In this document: piece after piece, positions 47,411 through 56,575 of the stretch
Layout: each line of letters opens with the position of its first letter
Position numbering within the stretch: the first letter of the stretch is position 1
DNA from: Cladorhizidae sp. MBARI D1340-BT2
Lineage: Eukaryota; Porifera; Demospongiae; Poecilosclerida; Cladorhizidae
Assembly: GCA_028752905.1 (NCBI GenBank)
Contig: JAQNBH010000014.1
Span: 22,973,990-23,037,989 of the forward strand
DNA length: 64,000 nt
Direction: 5' to 3'
Made by a program: the position numbers and the translations under genes
The notes under the pieces: model-generated
The model's database searches: none
What the model saw: the letters and a program-made list of their open reading frames with translations, nothing else
Told to the model about the DNA's origin: nothing

Positions 47411-50400
47411 GCCTATGTATGCATATATACACACATGCATCATAAGTAAATACCTAGTGAGTCTATGTATGCATATATACACACATGCATCATAAGTAAA
47501 TACCTAGTGAGTCTATGTATGCATATATACACACATGCATCATAAGTAAATGCCTAGTGAGCCTATGTATGCATACACACATGCATCATAAGTAAATGCC
47601 TAGTGAGCCTATGTATGCATATATACACACATGCATCATAAGTAAATGCCTAGTGAGTCTATGTATGTATATATACACACATGCATCATAAGTAAATACC
47701 TAGTGAGCCTATGTATGCATATATACACACATGCATCATAAGTAAATGCCTAGTGAGTCTATGTATGCATATATACACACATGCATCATAAGTAAATGCC
47801 TAGTGAGCCTATGTATGCATATATACACACATGCATCATAAGTAAATGCCTAGTGAGTCTATGTATGCATATATACACACATGCATCATAAGTAAATACC
47901 TAGTGAGCCTATGTATGCATATATATACACATGCATCATAAGTAAATACCTAGTGAGTCTATGTATGCATATATACACACATGCATCATAAGTAAATGCC
48001 TAGTGAGCCTATGTATGCATAATATATACACACATGCATCATAAGTAAATACCTAGTGAGCCTATGTATGCATATATACGCACATGCATCATAAGTAAAT
48101 ACCTAGTGAGTCTATGTATGCATATATACACACATGCATCATAAGTAAATGCCTAGTGAGCCTATGTATGCATAATATATACACACATGCATCATAAGTA
48201 AATGCCTAGTGAGTCTATGTATGCATATATGCACACATGCATCATAAGTAAATGGCTAGTGAGCCTATGTATGCATATATACACACATGCATCATAAGTA
48301 AATACCTAGTGAGCCTATGTATGCATATATACACACATGCATCATAAGTAAATGCCTAGTGAGTCTTTGTATGCATATATAAACACATGCATCATAAGTA
48401 AATGCCTAGTGAGCCTATGTATGCATATATACACACATGCATCATAAGTAAATGCCTAGTGAGTCTATGTATGCATATATGCACACATGCATCATAAGTA
48501 AATACCTAGTGAGCCTATGTATGCATATATACACACATGCATCATAAGTAAATGCCTAGTGAGCCTATGTATGCATATATACACACATGCATCATAAGTA
48601 AATGCGTAGTGAGCCTATGTATGCATATATACACACATGCATCATAAGTAAATGCCTAGTGAGCCTATGTATGCATATATACACACATGCATCATAAGTA
48701 AATACCTAGTGAGTCTATGTATGCATATATACACACATGCATCATAAGTAAATGCCTAGTGAGCCTATGTATGCATATATACACACATGCATCATAAGTA
48801 AATGCCTAGTGAGCCTATGTATGCATATATACACACATGCATCATAAGTAAATGCCTAGTGAGTCTATGTATGCATATATACACACATGCATCATAAGTA
48901 AATGCCTAGTGAGCCTATGTATGCATATATACACACATGCATCATAAGTAAATGCATACACACATGCATCATAAGTAAATACCTAGTGAGTCTATGTATG
49001 CATATATACACACATGCATCATACATGTAAGTAAATGCCTAGTGAGCCTATGTATGCATATATACACACATGCATCATAAGTAAATACCTAGTGAGCCTA
49101 TGTATGCATATATACACACATGCATCATAAGTAAATACCTAGTGAGTCTATATATGCATATATACACACATGCATCATAAGTAAATACCTAGTGAGCCTA
49201 TGTATACATATATGCACACATGCATCATAAGTAAATGCCTATGTATGCATATATACACACATGCATCATAAGTAAATACGTAGTGAGCCTATGTATGCAT
49301 ATATACACACATGCATCATAAGTAAATACCTAGTGAGTCTATGTATGCATATACACACACATGCATCATAAGTAAATGCCTAGTGAGCCTATGTATGCAT
49401 ATATACACACATGCATCATAAGTAAATGCCTAGTGAGTCTATGTATGCATATATACACACATGCATCATAAGTAAATACCTAGTGAGCCTATGTATGCAT
49501 ATATACACACATGCATCATAAGTAAATGCCTAGTGAGCCTATGTATGCATATATACACACATGCATCATAAGTAAATGCCTAGTGAGCCTATGTATGCAT
49601 ATATACACACATGCATCATAAGTAAATGCCTAGTGAGTCTATGTATGCATATATACACACATGCATCATAAGTAAATGCCTAGTGAGTCTATGTATGCAT
49701 ATATACACACATGCATCATAAGTAAATGCCTAGTGAGTCTATGTATGCATATATACACACATGCATCATAAGTAAATACCTAGTGAGCCTATGTATGCAT
49801 ATATACACACATGCATCATAAGTAAATGCCTAGTGAGCCTATGTATGCATATATACACACATGCATCATAAGTAATTGCCTAGTGAGCCTATGTATGCAT
49901 ATATACACACATGCATCATAAGTAAATGCCTAGTGAGACTATGTATGCATATATACACACATGCATCATAAGTAAATACCTAGTGAGCCTATGTATGCAT
50001 ATATACACACATGCATCATAAGTAAATGCCTAGTGAGTCTATGTATGCATATATGCACACATGCATCATAAGTAAATACCTAGTGAGCCTATGTATGCAT
50101 ATATACACACATGCATCATAAGTAAATGCCTAGTGAGCCTATGTATGCATATATACACACATGCATCATAAGTAAATACCTAGTGAGTCTATGTATGCAT
50201 ATATACACACATGCATCATAAGTAAATACCTAGTGAGCCTATGTATGCATATATACACACATGCATCATAAGTAAATACCTAGTGAGCCTATGTATGCAT
50301 ATATACACACATGCATCATAAGTAAATACCTAGTGAGCCTATGTATGCATATATACACACATGCATCATAAGTAAATACCTAGTGAGTCTATGTATGCAT

Positions 50401-52215
50401 ATATACACACATGCATCATAAGTAAATGCCTAGTGAGCCTATGTATGCATATATACACACATGCATCATAAGTAAATACCTAGTGAGCCTATGTATGCAT
50501 ATATACACACATGCATCATAAGTAAATACCTAGTGAGTCTATGTATGCATATATACACACATGCATCATACATGTAAGTAAATGCCTAGTGAGCCTATGA
50601 ATGCATATATACACACATGCATCATAAGTAAATACCTAGTGAGTCTATGTATGCATATATACACACATGCATCATAAGTAAATACCTAGTGAGCCTATGT
50701 ATGCATATATACACACATGCATCATAAGTAAATACCTAGTGAGTCTATGTATGCATATATACACACATGCATCATAAGTAAATACCTAGTGAGCCTATGT
50801 ATACATATATGCACACATGCATCATAAGTAAATGCCTATGTATGCATATATACACACATGCATCATAAGTAAATGCCTAGTGAGCCTATGTATGCATATA
50901 TACACACATGATCATAAGTAAATACCTAGTGAGCCTATGTATGCATATATACACACATGCATCATAAGTAAATGCGTAGTGAGCCTATGTATGCATATAT
51001 ACACACATGCATCATAAGTAAATGCCTAGTGAGCCTATGTATGCATATATACACACATGCATCATAAGTAAATACCTAGTGAGTCTATGTATGCATATAT
51101 ACACACATGCATCATAAGTAAATACCTAGTGAGTCTATGTATGCATATATACACACATGCATCATAAGTAAATGCCTAGTGAGCCTATGTATGCATATAT
51201 ACACACATGCATCATAAGTAAATGCCTAGTGAGCCTATGTATGCATATATACACACATGCATCATAAGTAAATACCTAGTGAGTCTATGTATGCATATAT
51301 ACACACATGCATCATAAGTAAATACCTAGTGAGCCTATGTATGCATATATACACACATGCATCATAAGTAAATGCCTAGTGAGCCTATGTATGCATATAT
51401 ACACACATGCATCATAAGTAAATGCCTAGTGAGTCTATGTATGCATATATACACACATGCATCATAAGTAAATACCTAGTGAGCCTATGTATGCATATAT
51501 ACACACATGCATCATAAGTAAATGCCTAGTGAGCCTATGTATGCATATATACACACATGCATCATAAGTAAATGCCTAGTGAGCCTATGTATGCATATAT
51601 ACACACATGCATCATAAGTAAATGCCTAGTGAGTCTATGTATGCATATATACACACATGCATCATAAGTAAATGCCTAGTGAGTCTATGTATGCATATAT
51701 ACACACATGCATCATAAGTAAATGCCTAGTGAGCCTATGTATGCATATATACACACATGCATCATAAGTAATTGCCTAGTGAGCCTATGTATGCATATAT
51801 ACACACATGCATCATAAGTAAATGCCTAGTGAGACTACATGTATGTATGCATATATACACACATGCATCATAAGTAAATACCTAGTGAGCCTATGTATGC
51901 ATATATACACACATGCATCATAAGTAAATGCCTAGTGATCCTATGTATGCATATATACACACATGCATCATAAGTAAATGCCTAGTGAATCTATGTATGC
52001 ATATATACACACATGCATCATAAGTAAATGCCTAGTGAGCCTATGTATGCATATATACACACATGCATCATAAGTAAATGCCTAGTGAGTCTATGTATGC
52101 ATATATACACACATGCATCATAAGTAAATACCTAGTGAGTCTATGTATGCATATATGCACACATGCATCATAAGTAAATGCCTAGTGAGTCTATGTATGC
52201 ATATATACACACATG
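47411..52215. repeat. Satellite segmental block, copy of 14.5-19.2 kb
   Basis: Near-identical copy of the 14494-19248 block. It differs by one extra monomer near 47750, one missing near 49360 and one extra near 51471, each altering the offset by exactly 50 bp. It starts at an abnormal monomer reading AATTGCCTATG (47408), where the preceding block, matching up to about 17.5 kb, breaks off. Similarity ends near 52215, before the N gap. Confidence 0.85.
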
Positions 52216-52572
52216 CATCATAAGTAAATACCTAGTGAGTCTATGTATGCATATATACACACATGCATCATAAGTAAATGCCTAGTGAGTCTATGTATGC
52301 ATATATACACACATGCATCATAAGTAAATACCTAGTGAGTCTATGTATGCATATATACACACATGCATCATAAGTAAATGCCTAGTGAGCCTATGTATGC
52401 ATATATACACACATGCATCATAAGTAAATGCCTAGTGAGCCTATGTATGCATATATACACACATGCATCATAAGTAAATACCTAGTGAGTCTATGTATGC
52501 ATATATACACACATGCATCATAAGTAAATACCTAGTGAGTCTATGTATGCATATATACACACATGCATCATA

Positions 52573-52672
52573 NNNNNNNNNNNNNNNNNNNNNNNNNNNN
52601 NNNNNNNNNNNNNNNNNNNNNNNNNNNNNNNNNNNNNNNNNNNNNNNNNNNNNNNNNNNNNNNNNNNNNNNN
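52573..52672. other. Assembly gap (100 N)
   Basis: Exactly 100 consecutive N bases, flanked on both sides by satellite in the same orientation. A round 100 is the usual placeholder for a gap of unknown size, so the true distance between the flanks, and the total array length, cannot be read from this window. Any apparent reading frame across it is meaningless. Confidence 0.99.
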
Positions 52673-55049
52673 TGCATATATACACACATGCATCATAAGT
52701 AAATGCCTAGTGAGCCTATGTATGCATATATACACACATGCATCATAAGTAAATGCCTAGTGAGTCTATGTATGCATATATACACACATGCATCATAAGT
52801 AAATGCCTAGTGAGCCTATGTATGCATATATGCACACATGCATCATAAGTAAATACCTAGTGAGTCTATGTATGCATATATACACACATGCATCATAAGT
52901 AAATGCCTAGTGAGCCTATGTATGCATATATACACACATGCATCATAAGTAAATGCCTAGTGAGCCTATGTATGCATTTTTACACACATGCATCATAAGT
53001 AAATGCCTAGTGAGTCTATGTATGCATATATACACACATGCATCATAAGTAAATGCCTAGTGAGCCTATGTATGCATATATACACACATGCATCATAAGT
53101 AAATGCCTAGTGAGTCTATGTATGCATATATACACACATGCATCATAAGTAAATACCTAGTGAGTCTATGTATGCATATATACACACATGCATCATAAGT
53201 AAATACCTAGTGAGTCTATGTATGCATATATACACACATGCATCATAAGTAAATGCCTAGTGAGCCTATGTATGCATATATACACACATGCATCATAAGT
53301 AAATGCCTAGTGAGTCTATGTATGCATATATACACACATTCATAAGTAAATACCTAGTGAGCCTATGTATGCATATATACACACATGCATCATAAGTAAA
53401 TGCCTAGTGAGCCTATGTATGCATATATACACACATGCATCATAAGTAAATACCTAGTGAGTCTATGTATGCATATATACACACATGCATCATAAGTAAA
53501 TACCTAGGGAGCCTATTTATGCATATATACACACATGCATCATAAGTAAATGCCTAGTGAGTCTATGTATGCATATATACACACATGCATCATAAGTAAA
53601 TGCCTAGTGAGCCTATGTATGCATATATACACACATGCATCATAAGTAAATGCCTAGTGAGCCTATGTATGCATATATACACACATGCATCATAAGTAAA
53701 TACCTAGTGAGTCTATGTATGCATATATACACACATGCATCATAAGTAAATGCCTAGTGAGCCTATGTATGCATATATACACACATGCATTATAAGTAAA
53801 TGCCTATATATGCATATATGCACGCATGCATCATAAGTAAATACCTAGTGAGTCTATGTATGCATATATACACACCTGCATCATAAGTAAATACCTAGTG
53901 AGCCTATGTATGCATATATACACACATGCATCATAAGTAAATGCCTAGTGAGCCTATGTATGCATATATACACACATGCATCATAAGTAAATGCCTAGTG
54001 AGCCTATGTATGCATATATACACACATGCATCATAAGTAAATGCCTAGTGAGCCTATGTATGCATATATACACACATGCATCATAAGTAAATGCCTAGTG
54101 AGCCTATGTATGCATATATACACACATGCATCATAAGTAAATGCCTAGTGAGTCTATGTATGCATATATACACACATGCATCATAAGTAAATGCCTAGTG
54201 AGTCTATGTATGCATATATACACACATGCATCATAAGTAAATGCCTAGTGAGTCTATGTATGCATATATACACACATGCATCATAAGTAAATGCCTAGTG
54301 AGTCTATGTATGCATATATACACACATGCATCATAAGTAAATGCCTAGTGAGTCTATGTATGCATATATACACACATGCATCATAAGTAAATGCCTAGTG
54401 AGTCTATGTATGCATATATGCACACATGCATCATAAGTAAATACCTAGTGAGCCTATGTATGCATATATACACACATGCATCATAAGTAAATACCTAGTG
54501 AGCCTATGTATGCATATATACACACATGCATCATAAGTAAATACCTAGTGAGCCTATGTATGCATATATACACACATGCATCATAAGTAAATACCTAGTG
54601 AGCCTATGTATGCATATATACACACATGCATCATAAGTAAATGCTTAGTGAGTCTATGTATGCATATATACACACATGCATCATAAGTAAATACCTAGTG
54701 AGCCTATGTATGCATATATACACACATGCATCATAAGTAAATGCCAAGTGAGCCTATGTATGCATATATACACACATGCATCATAAGTAAATACCTAGTG
54801 AGTCTATGTATGCATATATACACACATGCATCATAAGTAAATGCCTAGTGAGCCTATGTATGCATATATACACACATGCATCATAAGTAAATGCCTAGTG
54901 AGTCTATGTATGCATATATACACACATGCATCATAAGTAAATGCCTAGTGAGCCTATGTATGCATATATGCACACATGCATCATAAGTAAATGCCTAGTG
55001 AGTCTATGTACGCATATATACACACATGCATCATAAGTAAATGCCTATG
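52673..55049. repeat. 50-bp satellite array, segment between gap and transposon
   Basis: The same 50-bp monomer in the same orientation, about 47 units, resuming inside a monomer directly after the N run and ending at the transposon. Variants seen here include GCATTTTTACAC near 52977, a shortened unit CACATTCATAAG near 53336, CCTAGGGAG near 53505, and a short unit ATGCCTATATATGC near 53800. The last monomer before the insertion carries TACGCATATA near 55009. The array ends with AATGCCTATG at 55040-55049. That ending matches a shortened monomer type seen elsewhere (for example near 9666 and 14494), so the insertion may have landed in one of those. Confidence 0.97.
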
Positions 55050-55070
55050 CAGGGGCGTATTTAGGGGGGG
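55050..55070 (+). repeat. Left terminal inverted repeat of the hAT element
   Basis: The element begins CAGGGGCGTATTTA at 55050-55063, followed by seven Gs to 55070. A 5' CAGGGG end is characteristic of many animal hAT elements, and it sits exactly at the satellite boundary, which fixes the left end. The partner repeat at the 3' end is missing because the element is truncated, so the exact repeat length cannot be confirmed by pairing. Confidence 0.75.
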
Positions 55071-55096
55071 TTTCCTGTTGCCCAGAACCCCCCCCC
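55064..55096. repeat. G7/C9 inverted repeat (subterminal hairpin)
   Basis: A run of seven Gs (55064-55070) is followed 17 bases later by a run of nine Cs (55088-55096), giving a 7-bp all-G:C stem. It lies just inside the terminal repeat. Subterminal palindromes are common in hAT elements and can help transposase recognise the end; that role is inferred here. Confidence 0.6.
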
Positions 55097-55370
55097 TGAG
55101 TACAAGCCACACCCATAATCCATTTGACAGCATCATCCTTGCTAATCCTACATATAAATTTGTACTATAGTGTACTCTTGTATTGCAAATTTAAGCCCCA
55201 TAAATTTACTTCTAAAAATAAACTTTTAGTACAGTACTCAAGCAGCTGTTTTCCGAATTGCTTGGAACTGGCAAGCCTATGGAATATTAGTAAGTTTTTA
55301 TAGGATTACCTTAGCCCAGCCCCTATTCCAGGAGGATGCACTGTATTTGAGATTGTAGTAAAGCTGTGAC
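55097..55370 (+). other. 5' untranslated/leader part of the hAT element
   Basis: Unique sequence between the terminal hairpin and the transposase start. It contains CAAGCCACACCCATAA near 55103, a motif style I associate with subterminal regions of invertebrate hAT elements, and a TATAAA at 55153-55158 that could be a promoter remnant but is too short to trust. I see no open frame of note, no RNA gene and no satellite monomer. Confidence 0.5.
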
Positions 55371-56575
55371 ATGTCCAAGAGGCAAATATCCATTCTGTCT
55401 GGGATGTCAGTGTCAAGCAGTGAGTCTGACAGTAGCACTGCTACTGATCGTAAGAAAGTCAGAGTTCAAGATCAAAGGGAATTAAGTTAGCCAAGTACTA
55501 CTCAGTCTCTATCTCCTGATGATCTGGGAAATGTGTCAGGTCAAGGGTGTGTATCAGCTGCTAGGGGTGCATGCATGTCCTCCTGGGGCTGACTTAGGAA
55601 ACTATAAACTTGAGGACATCAGAATTCATAGCAATGACCAGAAGCTTTGGCTTCTGAAAATCCCTTTAGACCAGGGTGTGACTTCAAGTTCCCTACTAAA
55701 ATTGAGTACTCAAAGTCTAGTTCCTTCCAGAACTCCTGGTTGAAAGAGTACTCTTGGTTGAGCTACTCTGTTTCGTGAAATGGTGGCTTCTGTGTGAGCT
55801 GTTTACTCTTCACCAAGAATCGATCTATTCTTGGACAGCTGGTCACCGTTCCAATGACTAATTTGACTCAAGCAAAGCAAACACTCAAGGACCACAGAGC
55901 AGCTATGGATGATACTGTTACATTTACTGGGCAAATGGAAGGAGGCCAGCTTTCCATACAGCAAAAGTTACATAGTCAAGCATCTGCTCAAATTAAGAAG
56001 AATCGGAATGTTCTTAAGGCTATTCTCAAGACGATCATTTTTTGTGGTAAGCAAAACAGAGCTCTTCGTGGCCACCGAGAGGCTCTTTGGAGTGATGAAA
56101 ATCCTGGAAATTTTTTAGCCTTGCTTCAATTTCGTGTTGAAGCAGGTGATGCAGTTCTGACAGAACACTTTGCTTCTGCAGCCAGAAATGCCCAATAACA
56201 TGCCCCAATCATTCAAAATGAACCGATTGCAGCCATTGGTGAATGGAAAATTCTACATGAGGTTAGGCTAGCAAAGTACTTTTCTGTGTGTGCTGATGTG
56301 GCTGCTGATGCATCTAATAAAGAGTAGCTTCCTCTAGTCCTGCGGTATGTTGACTCGGAAAATGTGGCGAGAGAAGAGTTTGTTGAATTTATTAAAGATG
56401 GCACCAGTGGAGTAGCTGTTTCTAAACCATCCTAAATGCAATACAAAATTATGGCTTAGACCAAAATAATTTACGTGGGCAGGGTTATGATGGTGCCAGC
56501 AACATGGCTGGCAAGTATTATGGGGCTGCTGCTCTAATCGAGAAACAATATCCAAAAGCAGTCTATGTTCACTGC
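55371..56575 (+). pseudogene. hAT transposase remnant (TTF zinc finger + DUF4371/RNase H-like), 3'-truncated
   Basis: This is a cut-and-paste transposase of the ZMYM1-like hAT group, now dead. The likely start is ATG 55371 (MSKRQISIL...), a basic opening common in this group, which stops at TAG 55488. The frame shifts at about 55570-55590 to ADLGN...KLWLLK, then back at about 55655. A TTF-type zinc-finger stretch follows: CDFKFP, SFQNSWLKEYSWLSYS, then TGA 55776 and FCVSC with its CxxC at 55791-55802. The longest open piece (55779-56198) holds QIKKNRNVLK, IIFCGKQNRALRGHRE and NPGNFLALLQFR, hallmarks of DUF4371. TAA 56196 and TAG 56325 break it again; TAG 56325 sits where relatives have Gln in NKEQL. 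The catalytic Asp-bearing motifs survive: CADVAADASNKE and, after a frameshift at about 56415-56430, GQGYDGASNMAG. It ends at YVHC, so the end of the catalytic domain and the whole hAT dimerisation domain are missing. Family assignment is secure; function is lost. Confidence 0.88.

Larger units (their letters stand above)
1..52572. repeat. 50-bp tandem satellite array, left block
   Basis: Head-to-tail 50-bp monomers with no interruption by other DNA, about 1,050 copies. In the phase used here each unit starts AATRCCTAGTGAGYCTATG (R at position 4, Y at position 14), continues TATGCATATATACACACATG and ends CATCATAAGTA, with a few bases shared between these pieces. GC is 32-36% and the consensus has no CpG. 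Most copies differ only at position 4 (A/G), position 14 (C/T) and position 31 (A/G, giving TATAC or TATGC). Rare private variants include 1-bp deletions (CATCATAGTAAAT at about 141 and 2082), short units and 3- or 6-bp insertions. Being 50 bp, the unit cycles through all three reading frames every 150 bp and is not coding. This is satellite DNA by structure; a centromeric or pericentromeric role is only inference. The unit is too long and too diverse for a microsatellite and is not a telomere repeat. Confidence 0.98.
55050..56575 (+). mobile_element. Truncated hAT-superfamily DNA transposon (TTF/DUF4371 type)
   Basis: This is the only non-satellite DNA in the window. The left edge is sharp: satellite ...AATGCCTATG, then CAGGGGCGTATTTA and a run of seven Gs. 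CAGGGGCG-type ends are typical of hAT terminal inverted repeats in animals. A transposase remnant follows on the plus strand (55371-56575) with TTF zinc-finger, DUF4371 and RNase H-like pieces. The right edge is abrupt: reading stops after the codons for YVHC (TGC at 56573-56575) and satellite resumes. No right-hand inverted repeat and no hAT C-terminal dimerisation region are present. The 8 bp before the element (TGCCTATG) and the 8 bp after it (ATACCTAG) do not match, so no target-site duplication is visible. I infer an old insertion that lost its 3' part, perhaps by recombination with satellite. It cannot move itself. Confidence 0.9.

Noticed and set aside
1..52572. CRISPR array
   Set aside because: There are no unique spacers between repeats; the whole 50-bp unit is repeated, and the genome is eukaryotic by its transposon.
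52468..52748. Reading frames spanning the N gap on both strands
   Set aside because: They depend on undefined bases and satellite sequence.
55153..55158. TATAAA as transposase promoter
   Set aside because: A single six-base match in AT-rich DNA about 218 bp before the ATG; not distinguishable from chance.
55519..55743. Independent 74-codon gene in the hAT leader
   Set aside because: Only its middle (ADLGN...KLWLLK) fits the transposase; the rest is out-of-frame reading caused by frameshifts in the pseudogene.
55909..56118. Overlapping plus-strand frame in the hAT remnant
   Set aside because: Out of frame with the recognisable DUF4371 reading; a shadow of the transposase.
56213..56555. Two minus-strand open frames (63 and 73 codons) in the hAT remnant
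   Set aside because: They are antisense to the recognisable transposase motifs and have no domain features of their own.
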